A stretch of 64,000 nt of DNA from NCBI RefSeq assembly GCF_009939295.1, contig NZ_WVIC01000014.1:1-64000 (forward strand). Direction: 5' to 3'. Each line of letters starts with the position of its first letter. Position 1 is the stretch's first letter. The DNA comes from Petrachloros mirabilis ULC683 (lineage in GTDB: Bacteria; Cyanobacteriota; Cyanobacteriia; Thermosynechococcales; Thermosynechococcaceae). Positions 53,485 to 63,187 of this stretch are shown here, one piece after another. The position numbers and the translations under genes are program-made. The notes beneath the pieces were generated by a model, which saw nothing but the letters and a program-made list of their open reading frames with translations, was not told the DNA's origin and did not search any database.

Positions 53485-54760
53485 CTCCAAAAGGCCCCCA
53501 AGTGCTGCCAGCCAAGAGGTACTGGCGTGCCACCTGTCCCACCCGATACGCCCCGTAGGCAGCCAATCCCCCCTGAATCATCGCACTCCCCACCCCAGAG
53601 AACTGTCCCAGGGGGCTCCCCCAACTCACCACCTCCAGACCCGAGAACAGGGAACCCGCCATTTCTCCCAGACAGAGCATAACCGCACTCCACAGCAACA
53701 CCGATCCCAGCTTACCAATCCCAGCTTGAGTCATCGGCAGGTCAAACTGCCGCGCGAGGGTGCGTATCCCCACCAAATCCAACAGCACTCCGAGGCTCAA
53801 GTCCAGTCCCCACCAAGGACTGAAGACAACACTCAACACCTTGACCTGAACCACTCGTTGATAGGCTTCGGTGGCCGTCGATGCCTGGGTTGCCATGATC
53901 TCAGCAGCAATGCCTTGTCCAACCCCTTGAGCCTGCAATAATCCATTGATGGTCAGCAAAGCTGAGCCTTCCTGAGTCAAAATCTGGGTCAACCGGTCTT
54001 GCAAGGCTCCTATCTGGGGTGGTGGCGATTCCCAGGTTTCGGTACGACGACCATCTGGCCAGTCCTCCCACACCTTAACAGGAGAGGGTGCCGCAGCAGT
54101 TGGCACCAAGTCTGCAACCGTTAGCCCCCCTTGCCGAATGTTGGGGGGCAGCTTTTGATAGATCTCACTGAGATCTAGATCAGGATGTAAGTCTATCTTG
54201 TTGACAATCAGCAACAGGGGTCTTCGAGCCTGCTGCAAATCAACAAAGGTTTCTAGCTCTGCCGAGGTGGGCACCCCTGATACCACAAAAAGAATCAAGT
54301 CTGCCTGCTGCGCAATGTCTAAGGCCATTTGGGTGCGACTTTGACCCTCCACCTCATCCAGGCCGGGGGTGTCTACCAACTCCACTTGCAGCGGCATTAC
54401 CATCCTGTCGGGGTTAGACCCAAGGGGCATCGTCCATCGGACTGCCCGGGGCCATTGAGTAACCCCATGGAGTGGCCCCACAGGAAACACCGGTTGCCCC
54501 AACAACCCATTCAGAATTGCCGATTTACCTCGCCCAACCCAGCCAAAGACCGCAATTTGCAGCAGAGACTGGCGCAGTTTATAGTCCACCCCTGCCAGGA
54601 TACTGAGCTGAGATTGAACACGAGTTTGGAACGCAACAGGCAGTTGGCCATACTGCTGCTGCAGGCGCTCAACAGCAGCCAAAGCCTCCGCTCTCAGGGT
54701 GGCTGGCTCCCCAAAAAAAGGCGAAGCGGGCAGGTTGTGTGGTTCTTTGGCCGTGGTCAT
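53333..54760 (-). CDS. Dynamin/Era-like GTPase with DUF697-type membrane domain
   Basis: About 475 residues. The G domain has AVFGWVGRGKSAILNGLLG (G1; GRGKS), VELVDTPGLDEVEG (G3), and LIVNKIDLHPD (G4, NKxD). The C-terminal half (WWGLDLSLGVLLDLVGIRTLARQFDLPM, then GGLAAYGAYRVGQVARQYL) is hydrophobic and DUF697-like, so the protein should sit on a membrane. Cyanobacterial relatives have unknown roles. Start at 54760, 19 bases after the preceding membrane-protein gene. Confidence 0.8.
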   Translation of the reverse strand: MTTAKEPHNLPASPFFGEPATLRAEALAAVERLQQQYGQLPVAFQTRVQSQLSILAGVDYKLRQSLLQIAVFGWVGRGKSAILNGLLGQPVFPVGPLHGVTQWPRAVRWTMPLGSNPDRMVMPLQVELVDTPGLDEVEGQSRTQMALDIAQQADLILFVVSGVPTSAELETFVDLQQARRPLLLIVNKIDLHPDLDLSEIYQKLPPNIRQGGLTVADLVPTAAAPSPVKVWEDWPDGRRTETWESPPPQIGALQDRLTQILTQEGSALLTINGLLQAQGVGQGIAAEIMATQASTATEAYQRVVQVKVLSVVFSPWWGLDLSLGVLLDLVGIRTLARQFDLPMTQAGIGKLGSVLLWSAVMLCLGEMAGSLFSGLEVVSWGSPLGQFSGVGSAMIQGGLAAYGAYRVGQVARQYLLAGSTWGPFGVSTVLQKQLSQLAPETWVRRWQDAPAQVAPAAFPVTPLQEQSAMTRAELD

Positions 54761-54779
54761 GAGCGTCCAGTCCCCCAAC

Positions 54780-55181
54780 TTAGCGCCAGTAGCGCCGACC
54801 CCGACTAAAGACCCCAATGAGTGTTCCCACTACAATGCCTTGATCTGGCCCAATTTGCCAAACACCCGGGGGAGAAATAACGCCCATCAGTAGCAAGCTC
54901 AACAGTAAACAGCCCATTAAAGCCCAAAGGGTGGCTCCTGAAATGATCACTCGCCTAAACGTTTCCAGCCCGATCACCGAAATAGCACCGATGCCCAGGC
55001 CAATCCCGACCTGAATCAACAGTAGACCCGGGAATTGTCGCCAGGGCGTAACCATCTGGAACAAGATCGGTGACCGCTGCACCCCGAGAAACAGCAGTAG
55101 ATCCAAACCAGCCACCGCAGCCACAGTCACTTGACTCACCGTAAACAAATACCACCAGGGAAAGGATTTGAGTTGATGCAC
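54780..55181 (-). CDS. Hypothetical four-helix membrane protein
   Basis: A 133-residue protein with four hydrophobic segments (YLFTVSQVTVAAVAGLDLLLF, LLLIQVGIGLGIGAISVIG, TLWALMGCLLLSLLLMGVI, IVVGTLIGVF) and a basic end GRRYWR. No family recognised. It precedes and is probably co-transcribed with the DUF697-type GTPase. Confidence 0.65.
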   Translation of the reverse strand: MHQLKSFPWWYLFTVSQVTVAAVAGLDLLLFLGVQRSPILFQMVTPWRQFPGLLLIQVGIGLGIGAISVIGLETFRRVIISGATLWALMGCLLLSLLLMGVISPPGVWQIGPDQGIVVGTLIGVFSRGRRYWR

Positions 55182-55296
55182 GATCTTGCGGAAGCAATTG
55201 AAACACCCTATCTGCCTGTCATCCTACACTTGATCTGGCTTTGGGTTTTGGTCTCTGAGGCGATAGGATAAAATCTGTTTTTGGGAGTTCTAATCT

Positions 55297-56529
55297 ATGG
55301 CACCACCCCCCATTCATTCTCCAGGGTCTTGGGGAACACCCTTGTCAATGGGGAGCCAAAAGCTTATGCTCTTGGGCTCGGGAGAACTCGGGCGGGAGGT
55401 GGCTCTAGAAGCCATGCGTTTAGGCATTGAGGTCATTGCCGTTGATGCCTATGCCCATGCCCCAGCCATGCAAGTGGCACACCGCTCCCATGTCATTCAG
55501 ATGCTAGAGGGAGGGCAACTCCGAGCCGTCATTGAGGCTGAGCAACCCCATGTGATTGTGCCGGAAATTGAGGCCATTGCCACGGATACTCTTCTGGAAC
55601 TGGAGGCTGAAGGTTGGCAAGTTGTCCCGACAGCCCAGGCCACTCGCCTCACGATGAACCGAGAAGGGATTCGTCGTCTGGCGGCTGAGACCCTGGGTTT
55701 GCCAACCTCTGCCTATCGGTTTGCAGACAATGAGGCTGATTATCAGGCGGCAGTCGAAGCTCTGGGACTGCCCTGTGTGGTTAAGCCTTTGATGAGTTCT
55801 TCGGGCAAGGGTCAGAGTGTCATTCGCACCCATGATCAAATTAAAACGGCCTGGACCTATGCTCAGGCAGGAGGGCGGGCTCAGGGAACCCAGGTGATTG
55901 TGGAAGGGTTTATCCCCTTTGACACCGAAATTACGTTGCTGACGGTGCGGGCTGTAGATGGCACCTTTTTTTGCCCGCCCATTGGCCACCGTCAGGTCAA
56001 CGGAGACTATCGAGAGTCTTGGCAGCCCTGCCCCTTAGCACCTCAAACCTGGGAACAGTGCCAAACCATTGCCGAAACTATCACAACAGCCTTGGGCGGC
56101 TGGGGAGTATTTGGGGTGGAGCTCTTTATCCAAGGCGAACCAGACTGGCCACAGAGGGTGTACTTTAGCGAGGTCAGTCCCCGCCCCCACGATACGGGCA
56201 TGGTTACTCTAATCAGTCAGTCTATGTCCGAATTTGAGCTGCATGTACGTGCCATTTTGGGGCTGCCCATTGGTTCGATCGACTTGGTGCAGCCGGGGGC
56301 GTCCGCAGTCATTTTGGCCTCGGAGGGCGGAGAAAATCCCCAGTTTGCAGGCATGGATGTGGCCTTGAAGGTGCCCACCAGCAAGCTGCGACTTTTTGGG
56401 AAACCCACCTGTCGCCCCCAGCGGCGTATGGGGGTGGCGCTGGCCTTGGGAAAAACCATCGCAGAGGCTCGGGCTCGGGCAACGGCTTGCGCGCAACAGG
56501 TGCGGGTTAAAGTCTCCCCCCAGACTTAG
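55297..56529 (+). CDS. purT: Formate-dependent GAR transformylase
   Basis: A 410-residue ATP-grasp enzyme making formyl-GAR from GAR, formate and [36 protein letters not shown] matches the PurT start; [33 protein letters not shown] (ATP-binding loop), GVFGVELFI and [18 protein letters not shown] follow. It is the formate-using alternative to PurN. The L19 gene follows by about 100 bases. Confidence 0.94.
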   Translation: MAPPPIHSPGSWGTPLSMGSQKLMLLGSGELGREVALEAMRLGIEVIAVDAYAHAPAMQVAHRSHVIQMLEGGQLRAVIEAEQPHVIVPEIEAIATDTLLELEAEGWQVVPTAQATRLTMNREGIRRLAAETLGLPTSAYRFADNEADYQAAVEALGLPCVVKPLMSSSGKGQSVIRTHDQIKTAWTYAQAGGRAQGTQVIVEGFIPFDTEITLLTVRAVDGTFFCPPIGHRQVNGDYRESWQPCPLAPQTWEQCQTIAETITTALGGWGVFGVELFIQGEPDWPQRVYFSEVSPRPHDTGMVTLISQSMSEFELHVRAILGLPIGSIDLVQPGASAVILASEGGENPQFAGMDVALKVPTSKLRLFGKPTCRPQRRMGVALALGKTIAEARARATACAQQVRVKVSPQT

Positions 56530-56626
56530 CAGAAACGAATCTGCAAGTTCGCAAGTTCCAAAAAACTTGGAGATTCGCAAGGCTCTAGAGTATGATGAGA
56601 TCTTGCGGCTTTTTTGTGAGTATCCT

Positions 56627-56989
56627 ATGAGTGCCCAAGACATTATCCGCTCCATTGAGGCGGAATATTACAAAAAAGAGACTCCAGAGATCTACGTCGG
56701 GGACACAGTTCGCGTCGGGGTGATCATTCAGGAAGGAAATAAAGAGCGAACCCAGCCTTACGAAGGTACTGTCATTGCTAAGCGCAATGGGGGGATCAGT
56801 GCCACCATTACGGTGCGCCGGATTTTTCAGGGGATCGGTGTAGAGCGGGTTTTTTTGGTGCACTCTCCTCGGATTGAGAGTATCAAGGTCATCCGTCGCG
56901 GTCGAGTGCGTCGGGCTAAGCTCTATTACCTGCGCGATCGCGTCGGTAAGGCGACCCGGGTGAAGCAGCGCTTTGATCGCAAGCTCTAG
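56627..56989 (+). CDS. rplS: Ribosomal protein L19
   Basis: A 120-residue bL19: [56 protein letters not shown], then [42 protein letters not shown]. Start at 56627; longer in-frame starts read through the purT tail in another frame. First gene of the conserved rplS-tRNATrp-secE-nusG-rplKAJL arrangement. Confidence 0.96.
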   Translation: MSAQDIIRSIEAEYYKKETPEIYVGDTVRVGVIIQEGNKERTQPYEGTVIAKRNGGISATITVRRIFQGIGVERVFLVHSPRIESIKVIRRGRVRRAKLYYLRDRVGKATRVKQRFDRKL

Positions 56990-57118
56990 GCTGTTGTTTC
57001 CAAAGCTTGGGGGTATCTGGCTCACTCCCCTAACTTTCATGAGATGCGATCGCACGTTATGATGGTGTTTGGATGACCTCCAGTAGCGCCACAGCCGACC
57101 CGATTCAGGCCATTGCGT

Positions 57119-57191
57119 GCGTCCTTAGTTCAGTTGGTAGAACGCAGGTCTCCAAAACCTGATGTCGGGGGTTCGAGCCCTCCAGGACGCG
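57119..57191 (+). tRNA. tRNA-Trp (CCA)
   Basis: Cloverleaf with acceptor GCGTCCT/AGGACGC, D-arm GTTCAGTTGGTAGAAC, anticodon stem CAGGT/ACCTG around CTCCAAA (anticodon CCA) and T-arm GGGGG TTCGAGC CCTCC. Discriminator G73 as expected for tryptophan. Placed before secE, a common bacterial arrangement. Confidence 0.95.
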
Positions 57192-57348
57192 CTCTACTTT
57201 TTCCTTCAACGCGGGACAGTTTGGGGGGTACTAACGGTGTGCACTATAAAAAACATACCTGCACCCCAGTAGATTCGTCCTCTTTGCATGGCCTGCGATC
57301 GAATTTCGATCGGATATAGGTTCCAGTCCCCTGATTAACTTAGGGGCA

Positions 57349-57600
57349 ATGCACCTTGGAACAAGACAACAGGTGAGTACCGTGACCAAAAAAGAAGTCA
57401 GTGAGAAAAGTGTGACCGGTGGGTTAAATCCCAGCGACTTTCTCAAAGAAACAAAAGAAGAACTCGATAAAGTAGTCTGGCCTGATCGCCAGCAGCTCAT
57501 CAGTGAATCTGCTGCCGTGGTCTTGATGGTTTCTGTGTCTGCGGCGCTGATTTCCTTAATTGACCGATTATTTCGGTGGATTTCACAGTTGATTTTTTGA
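57349..57600 (+). CDS. secE: Protein translocase subunit SecE
   Basis: An 83-residue SecE with one membrane helix (AAVVLMVSVSAALISLIDRLF). GLNPSDFLKETKEELDKVVWPDRQQLISES is the conserved amphipathic region. It stabilises SecY in the plasma and thylakoid membranes. The start is uncertain: ATG 57349, or GTG at 57373 or 57382 giving a shorter N-terminus. Confidence 0.93.
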   Translation: MHLGTRQQVSTVTKKEVSEKSVTGGLNPSDFLKETKEELDKVVWPDRQQLISESAAVVLMVSVSAALISLIDRLFRWISQLIF

Positions 57601-57608
57601 GTCCGGTT

Positions 57609-58229
57609 ATGTCTGAAGTATCCATGAACGACCTGTCCCATTCTGAAGCCTCTGAATCTGTTCCAGAGGCGAGATCGTGGTATGCCGTGCAGGTCGCCTC
57701 TGGGTGTGAAAACAAAGTTAAGCAGACCCTAGAGCAGCGTCTCCAGACCCTAGATGTTGCCGATCGCATCATGCAGATTGAGATCCCGCAAACGCCGATT
57801 GTCAAACTGCGAAAAGATGGCTCGCGGCAACAGAGTGAAGAAAAAGTGTTTCCAGGATATGTACTCGTCCGCATGGTGATGGACGATGAAACCTGGCAGG
57901 TGATCAAAAATACCCCCAACGTAATCAACTTCGTCGGTGCAGAGCAACAGCACCGCTATGGGAGAGGGCGAGGGCACGTTAAACCGCTACCCTTGAGTTC
58001 CTCAGAAGTAGAACGAATTTTCCGACAGTCTCAGGAACAGGAGACTGTTATTAAAGTGAGCATGGCAATTGGCGATAAGATTCAAGTCCTCAATGGCCCC
58101 TTCAAAGACTTTGAAGGAGAAGTCATTGAGGTCAACGCCGAGCGCAGCAAACTCAAAGCATTACTCTCAATCTTTGGCCGGGATACCCCGGTAGAGTTGG
58201 AGTTCAATCAAGTTCGCAAAGAGAATTAA
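57609..58229 (+). CDS. nusG: Transcription termination/antitermination factor NusG
   Basis: A 206-residue Nus[27 protein letters not shown] begins the NGN domain; [34 protein letters not shown] is its core. The KOW domain is [45 protein letters not shown]. It links RNA polymerase to Rho or the ribosome. Start at 57609; eight bases after the secE stop. Confidence 0.96.
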   Translation: MSEVSMNDLSHSEASESVPEARSWYAVQVASGCENKVKQTLEQRLQTLDVADRIMQIEIPQTPIVKLRKDGSRQQSEEKVFPGYVLVRMVMDDETWQVIKNTPNVINFVGAEQQHRYGRGRGHVKPLPLSSSEVERIFRQSQEQETVIKVSMAIGDKIQVLNGPFKDFEGEVIEVNAERSKLKALLSIFGRDTPVELEFNQVRKEN

Positions 58230-58236
58230 TCATCAG

Positions 58237-58662
58237 ATGGCCAAAAAAGTAGTCTCAATCATCAAACTGGCAATTCCTGCTGGCAAAGCTAATCCTGCCC
58301 CTCCCATTGGGCCAGCCCTTGGGCAACATGGTGTCAACATCATGATGTTCTGTAAAGAATACAACGCCCGTACCGCTGACCAAGTTGGTCTAGTGGTGCC
58401 CGTTGAGATCTCAGTGTTTGAAGATCGAAGCTTTACCTTCATTCTGAAAACACCACCTGCCTCTGTGTTGATTAAAAAAGCCGCAGGCATTGAAACTGGC
58501 TCTGGTGAACCCAACCGCAAAAAAGTTGGACAAATTACCACCGCCCAACTGCGCGAAATTGCCCAAACCAAGCTTCCCGACCTCAACGCTAACGATGTTG
58601 AAGCCGCAATGCGAATTGTGGCCGGAACCGCTCGCAATATGGGCGTCACCGTCGCGGACTAA
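58237..58662 (+). CDS. rplK: Ribosomal protein L11
   Basis: A 141-residue uL11: [46 protein letters not shown] and the RNA-binding C-domain [48 protein letters not shown]. It lies seven bases after nusG. A MITE-like element begins two bases after its stop. Confidence 0.97.
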   Translation: MAKKVVSIIKLAIPAGKANPAPPIGPALGQHGVNIMMFCKEYNARTADQVGLVVPVEISVFEDRSFTFILKTPPASVLIKKAAGIETGSGEPNRKKVGQITTAQLREIAQTKLPDLNANDVEAAMRIVAGTARNMGVTVAD

Positions 58663-58664
58663 CC

Positions 58665-58812
58665 CTTAGAGACTGTTTTACAAGTCTTCCCATGCTCTAC
58701 ATTCGCCCCCCAACCCCCCATTCTGTGGGGCTTTGATCACTCTTAAGTCCCCCAGAATGGGGGGTTTAGGGGGCGGGTGCAAGGCGCTAGAATCTTTTCA
58801 AACCGGTTCTAA
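58665..58812. mobile_element. MITE-like element between rplK and rplA
   Basis: A 148-bp unit with degenerate ends TTAGAGACTGTTTTACAAG (left) and, complemented, TTAGAACCGGTTTGAAAAG (right). The core has CGCCCCCCAACCCCCCATT and GGGGGGTTTAGGGGGCGGG arms, the shared type. No clear target duplication. It separates two genes that are normally almost contiguous. Confidence 0.6.
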
Positions 58813-58916
58813 GTTTTGCGTCAAGATCCAAAGGATCCAACCATACCCAGCTCATCTGTATCTATTAACTATTTGGGGGAGAGGCGTTTGCTTCGTAAGC
58901 ACCCCAGGAGGAAAAC

Positions 58917-59633
58917 ATGGCCAAAAAAATATCTCGTCGTCTCAAAGCGCTTCAGCAATTGGTTGAAGATCGTCCCTATGCACCTTTAGAAGCCCTAGAG
59001 TTGCTCCAAAAAACAGCTACCGCTAAGTTCCCAGAATCAGCCGAGGCTCATATTCGCTTAGGCATCGATCCCAAATACACCGACCAGCAATTGCGTACCA
59101 CCGTTGCCCTTCCCAAAGGAACGGGGCAAGAAGTGCGAGTTGCGGTCGTTGCCCGTGGCGAAAAAATCTCTGAAGCCAATGAAGCCGGTGCTGATGTTGT
59201 CGGCTCTGAAGAGCTGATCACTGAAATTCAGCAGGGACGTATGGACTTCGACCTGCTCATTGCCACCCCAGACATGATGCCTCAGGTGGCCAAAGTCGGT
59301 CGCATTTTGGGGCCTCGGGGCTTAATGCCATCGCCCAAAGCCGGAACCGTCACCTTTGACCTGATCCAAGCGATCGCAGACTTCAAAGCTGGTAAATTAG
59401 AGTTCCGGGCTGACCGAACCGGGATTGTTCATGTTATGTTTGGCAAGGCAGCATTTCCAGCCGAGCACCTACTAATCAACCTGAAAGCACTGCAAGAAAC
59501 GATTGATCGCAATCGCCCGTCTGGTGCCAAAGGTCGATATTGGCGTAGCCTATTTGTGGCTTCGACCATGGGGCCAGCCATTGAAATCGATATTTCGACC
59601 TTGCGGGATCTGAAGCTCTCAGAAGTGTCCTAG
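58917..59633 (+). CDS. rplA: Ribosomal protein L1
   Basis: A 238-residue uL1. [30 protein letters not shown] starts domain [31 protein letters not shown] is the conserved hinge, and [18 protein letters not shown] follows. Strong Shine-Dalgarno AGGAGG. L1 usually regulates its own L11-L1 mRNA; the inserted element upstream may alter that coupling. Confidence 0.97.
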   Translation: MAKKISRRLKALQQLVEDRPYAPLEALELLQKTATAKFPESAEAHIRLGIDPKYTDQQLRTTVALPKGTGQEVRVAVVARGEKISEANEAGADVVGSEELITEIQQGRMDFDLLIATPDMMPQVAKVGRILGPRGLMPSPKAGTVTFDLIQAIADFKAGKLEFRADRTGIVHVMFGKAAFPAEHLLINLKALQETIDRNRPSGAKGRYWRSLFVASTMGPAIEIDISTLRDLKLSEVS

Positions 59634-59639
59634 GGAGCC

Positions 59640-59856
59640 TCTCTGCCACCAATTAGAAACAAGTTTACTGAGGATTTGCCATTCAACACCCCCCTCACTG
59701 AAAGTGACCCAAATTCCATAAGAGACACCAAAGATGGTGGGTGCGTCATGCTTAATACCCTGCCGAGGTGGATCATTCCTGGATTCCTGGCCTTGCTTAA
59801 CTGGTCATGAATGGCACTCCTGGATTGAACCCCTCGGCATCCTACCGAGGGGTTTG
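59640..59856 (+). promoter_or_regulatory. Ribosomal protein L10 leader with attenuator-like hairpin
   Basis: A structured non-coding region before rplJ. It ends with AACCCCTCGG (59828-59837) pairing with CCGAGGGGTTT (59845-59855), a terminator-like stem with a short T run. Position and the multi-hairpin layout match the L10 leader, in which the L10-(L12)4 complex binds its own mRNA. Assigned by position and structure; I could not run a covariance model. Confidence 0.6.
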
Positions 59857-59921
59857 ATGTGAAGGCCAAAAATCCAGAACGAGCTTAGCAATCTACAAAT
59901 GAGCAAGGAGGTGAAATTAGA

Positions 59922-60449
59922 ATGGGTAGAACGCTAGAAAACAAACAGAAAATTGTAGCTGAGCTGAAGGAAATCCTCAGCGAGAACCAAATGGCACTGG
60001 TCATTAATTACCAAGGACTCAGTGTCGCTGAACTCACGGACTTGCGCAATCGGATTCGACCGAATGGTGCTACTTGCAAAGTGACTAAAAACACTTTGAT
60101 GCAAATAGCAATTAATGAGGATGAAGCTTGGAAACCCCTGTCCGAGTTTTTGTCGGGTTCCTCTGCCTTTGTGCTAATCAAAGAAGACTTTGGCGGTGCC
60201 ATCAAGGCCTACCAAGACTTTGAAAAAGCAACCAAAAAAACAGAACTGCGTGGGGGTGTCCTGGAAGGGCGTGCCCTTTCTACAGCAGAAGTCAAGGCCA
60301 TTGGTGACCTCCCGTCCAAGGAGGTGCTTATGGCACAAGTTGCGGGAGCACTCAATGCTCTGGCCACCCAGATTGCCGTGGGTATCAAAGAAGTTCCAAC
60401 TTCTATTGCTCGGGGCATCCAAGCTATGTCTGAAAAAGACGCCGCCTAG
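59922..60449 (+). CDS. rplJ: Ribosomal protein L10
   Basis: A 175-residue uL10: [60 protein letters not shown] is the rRNA-binding domain, with a C-terminal helix for L12 dimers ([32 protein letters not shown]). Shine-Dalgarno AGGAGGTG. Forms the stalk base with L12. Confidence 0.96.
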   Translation: MGRTLENKQKIVAELKEILSENQMALVINYQGLSVAELTDLRNRIRPNGATCKVTKNTLMQIAINEDEAWKPLSEFLSGSSAFVLIKEDFGGAIKAYQDFEKATKKTELRGGVLEGRALSTAEVKAIGDLPSKEVLMAQVAGALNALATQIAVGIKEVPTSIARGIQAMSEKDAA

Positions 60450-60522
60450 AAATTTTCTTGAAGTTTGGGCTAGACTCGAACTTCTTTTGCGAACTAATCA
60501 TCTAAAACTGGAGTATTGTTTA

Positions 60523-60915
60523 ATGTCTGCTGCAACCGATCAAATTCTCGACCAATTGAAAACCCTGTCTTTGCTTGAGGCGGCTGAACTGGTCAAGCAA
60601 ATTGAAGAGGCTTTTGGTGTTAGTGCTGCTGCTCCTGCAGGTGGCATGATGATGATGGCACCGGGTGCGGCTGCAGCTGCGGCTGAGCCCGAAGAAGAAA
60701 AGACTGAGTTTGACGTGGTGCTTGAAGAAGTGCCCGCAGACAAGAAAATCGCTGTGCTGAAAGTGGTGCGAACCCTAACGGGCCTGGGTCTGAAAGAAGC
60801 CAAGGAAATGGTTGAATCGGCACCCAAAGCCATCAAGGAAGGTGCTTCTAAGGACGATGCCGAAGCAGCCAAGAAGGATCTTGAAGAAGCAGGAGCCAAG
60901 GTCGCCATTAAGTAG
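60523..60915 (+). CDS. rplL: Ribosomal protein L7/L12
   Basis: A 130-residue bL12. The dimerising N-domain is [25 protein letters not shown]; an Ala/Met-rich hinge ([24 protein letters not shown]) leads to the factor-binding C-domain [37 protein letters not shown]. Start at 60523; the longer frame upstream is a shadow of rplJ. A MITE-like element begins 26 bases after the stop. Confidence 0.97.
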   Translation: MSAATDQILDQLKTLSLLEAAELVKQIEEAFGVSAAAPAGGMMMMAPGAAAAAAEPEEEKTEFDVVLEEVPADKKIAVLKVVRTLTGLGLKEAKEMVESAPKAIKEGASKDDAEAAKKDLEEAGAKVAIK

Positions 60916-60941
60916 TCCTGTCCTGACCCTTTGGGATCAAT

Positions 60942-61090
60942 CTCAGAGGCGGTTTGAAAAGCTCCTAACGCCTTGCACTCGCCCCCTAAATTCCCCATTC
61001 TGGGGGACTTAAGAGTGATCAAAGCCCCCCAGAATGAGCCGGTGCGAGGCAAATGTAGACTATGGGAAGACTTTAAAGACAGCCTCTCAG
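60942..61090. mobile_element. MITE-like element, AGAGGC family
   Basis: A 149-bp unit with ends CTCAGAGGCGGTTTGAAAAG (left) and, complemented, CTGAGAGGCTGTCTTTAAAG (right). The core arms are CGCCCCCTAAATTCCCCATT and a decayed G-run arm. Close relative of the unit at 62991-63119; together the two flank the rplL-glgC intergenic region and glgC. Confidence 0.65.
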
Positions 61091-61279
61091 CAAATTGGGT
61101 CAGCCTAGGATTTCTGGCGGCGGCTTGAACGTCAACCTTTTTACTGGGAGACTTCAAGTAGCCGCTTCTCGTGGCAATCCTAAATCAGTTGTGGATAATG
61201 ACATCCTGCATAACTTCCGGGCTGTTGCCGTTCCCCACGCTTTGCGGCGTGGCGCTAGAGCCCAAGGAAACAGGGGGAA

Positions 61280-61319
61280 GTGCAGGGTCTATAAATTTAC
61301 AAATCATTTAGGATCGCTA
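61280..61319. repeat. 40-bp dispersed repeat, copy 2
   Basis: GTGCAGGGTCTATAAATTTA ... ATCATTTAGGATCGCTA matches 3488-3527 with about five changes. It occurs alone, 20 bp before a MITE-like element. Confidence 0.55.
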
Positions 61320-61339
61320 TATCTCTTTTTTGTCACTTT

Positions 61340-61472
61340 AGAGCTTGTTTGAGAAGTTGCTTAGACCTTGCACTTGCCCCCCTAGCCCCCTCGCGCAGCG
61401 TGCCCGCAGAGCCCAATTCTGGGGGGTCGGGGGGCTAATGCAGAGATGAATGAGGCTTTTCAGACTGCCTCT
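61340..61472. mobile_element. MITE-like element, AGAGGC/AGAGCTTG family (copy 2)
   Basis: A 133-bp unit with left end AGAGCTTGTTTGAGAAGTTGC and right end complementing to AGAGGCAGTCTGAAAAGCC. It carries the same insert (61391-61413) in the core as the copy at 31910-32087, but has lost the middle of the core. Confidence 0.6.
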
Positions 61473-61696
61473 TAGGAGTTTTGAACGTATTTGCGTCGTT
61501 TCAGCGAACGAAAAGTCAACGTTTGACCCCAGTTTGACAAAAGAGGGATATAACCTCATGACTTTGTTACCAATATAGTCAGGGAAGCACCAGGATCCTC
61601 AGAGATCTTAATCTCTTAACCGATTGCCTCTTGTCAACGGTTCCTTGCAGGCAGACACTAGAGGATAGAGGTGATTGGCAGTTACGAGGTCTGTTC

Positions 61697-62989
61697 ATGA
61701 AAAATGTATTAGCCATTATTTTGGGGGGTGGAGCCGGGACACGGCTTTATCCCTTGACCAAGCAACGTGCAAAGCCAGCGGTGCCTCTAGCCGGGAAATA
61801 TCGCTTGATTGATATTCCAATTAGCAACTGCATCAATTCGGAGATTACCAAGATCTATGTGTTGACGCAGTTTAACTCAGCGTCCTTGAACCGACACATT
61901 AGTCGAACCTATAACTTCGCAGGGTTTGATGAGGGGTTTGTTGAAATTTTGGCCGCCCAGCAAACACCTGAGAATCCTAACTGGTTTCAGGGTACCGCAG
62001 ATGCGGTACGTCAGTATCTATGGATGTTCCAAGAGTGGGCTGGGATTGAAGAGTTTTTGATTCTGTCTGGCGATCACCTCTATCGCATGGACTATTTTGA
62101 TTTTGTTCAGCGACATCGAGACATGAATGCGGATATTACGCTCTCGGTGATCCCGATTGATCTCGCCCGTGCTTCTAGCTTTGGCCTGATGAAAATTGAT
62201 GCTGGCGGTCGCGTGGTGGACTTTTGCGAGAAGCCCCAAGGGGCTGAGCTAGACCGGATGCAGGTTGATACCTCTTCTCTGGGGTTGAATGCTGAGGAGG
62301 CCAAACAGAAGCCTTTCATTGCTTCAATGGGCATCTATGTGTTCAAGAAAGAGGTGCTGTTTGATTTGTTGCGGAATTCGCCAGATTCGACAGACTTTGG
62401 CAAGGAGATTATCCCGGCTTCGTCTGGGGATTACAATGTTCGTGCTTACCTCTTTGATGATTACTGGGAAGATATTGGCACCATTGAGTCCTTTTTTGAA
62501 GCCAATTTGGCGCTGACCCAACAGCCTAAGCCACCCTTTAGCTTTTACCAAGAAGAAGCTCCAATCTACACCCGATCTCGCTATCTGCCCCCCAGTAAAA
62601 TTCTCGATTGCCGAATTACAGAGTCTATGATCAGTGAAGGCTGCATTCTCAAGGAGTGTCAAATTCACCATTCGGTGTTGGGGGTGCGATCGCGAGTCGA
62701 AACAGGCTGTGTCGTCGAAAATACATTGTTGATGGGAGCAGACTACTACCAACCCTTTGCGGAGCAGACAGCCCAAGACTCAGCGCCTAAAGTTCCCGTG
62801 GGTATTGGTCGAGATACGCACATCCGTCGGGCGATCATCGATAAAAATGCTTGTATTGGCCGGGATGTCAAAATCTTGAATAAAGACAATGTGGAAGAAG
62901 CTGATCGTGAAGATCAAGGCTTTTATATCCGTAGTGGAATTGTAGTGATTCTCAAAAATGCGGTAATTGCGGATGGAACTATTATTTAG
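61697..62989 (+). CDS. glgC: Glucose-1-phosphate adenylyltransferase
   Basis: A 430-residue ADP-glucose pyrophosphorylase, the controlled first step of glycogen synthesis. [48 protein letters not shown] is the catalytic start, [14 protein letters not shown] binds the sugar-nucleotide, and a left-handed beta-helix domain follows ([29 protein letters not shown]). The cyanobacterial/plant type, activated by 3-phosphoglycerate, has the C-terminal [20 protein letters not shown] 61697 fits homologues; an upstream frame to 61631 does not. Confidence 0.96.
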   Translation: MKNVLAIILGGGAGTRLYPLTKQRAKPAVPLAGKYRLIDIPISNCINSEITKIYVLTQFNSASLNRHISRTYNFAGFDEGFVEILAAQQTPENPNWFQGTADAVRQYLWMFQEWAGIEEFLILSGDHLYRMDYFDFVQRHRDMNADITLSVIPIDLARASSFGLMKIDAGGRVVDFCEKPQGAELDRMQVDTSSLGLNAEEAKQKPFIASMGIYVFKKEVLFDLLRNSPDSTDFGKEIIPASSGDYNVRAYLFDDYWEDIGTIESFFEANLALTQQPKPPFSFYQEEAPIYTRSRYLPPSKILDCRITESMISEGCILKECQIHHSVLGVRSRVETGCVVENTLLMGADYYQPFAEQTAQDSAPKVPVGIGRDTHIRRAIIDKNACIGRDVKILNKDNVEEADREDQGFYIRSGIVVILKNAVIADGTII

Positions 62990-62990
62990 T

Positions 62991-63119
62991 CTCAGAGGCA
63001 GTTTGAAAAGTTTCTAACACCTTGCACCCGCCCCCTACATCCCCCATTCTGGGGAACTTAAGAGTATCAAAGCCCCCGTTAGAGGGCGAATGTAGAGCAA
63101 GACTTTAACGACAGCCACT
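62991..63119. mobile_element. MITE-like element, AGAGGC family, directly after glgC
   Basis: Starts one base after the glgC stop with CTCAGAGGCAGTTTGAAAAG. The right end (GACTTTAACGACAGCCACTC) is a decayed complement of CTGAGAGGCTGT. Core arms CGCCCCCTACATCCCCCATT and a shortened G-run arm. About 129 bp. Confidence 0.6.
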
Positions 63120-63160
63120 CAAAGACCCTGAACCGATAAACGGCTTCAGGGTCTTTGAGT
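63117..63160. terminator. Bidirectional hairpin terminator
   Basis: A perfect 16-bp stem, ACTCAAAGACCCTGAA (63117-63132) against TTCAGGGTCTTTGAGT (63145-63160), with a 12-base loop. It lies between convergent glgC and the MoeB-type gene. There is no long T run, but its strength and position suit termination for both. Confidence 0.65.
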
Positions 63161-63187
63161 GAAGGACGCAGGACTCTTTAGCGTGCC

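Larger units (their letters stand above)
60916..61696. other. Intergenic region between rplL and glgC with repeats
   Basis: About 780 bases. It contains MITE-like elements at 60942-61090 and 61340-61472, a copy of a 40-bp dispersed repeat (61280-61319) and a short palindrome near 61230-61255 (CCACGCTTTGCGGCGTGG). The stretch 61095-61270 has open frames but no recognised protein. The glgC promoter should lie in 61480-61690. Confidence 0.6.

Noticed and set aside
57231-57641. Open frame antisense to secE
   Set aside because: Shadow of secE/nusG with no recognised protein features.
60540-61157. Open frame of 205 codons on the minus strand
   Set aside because: It runs antisense to rplL and across a MITE-like element; composition is repeat-derived.
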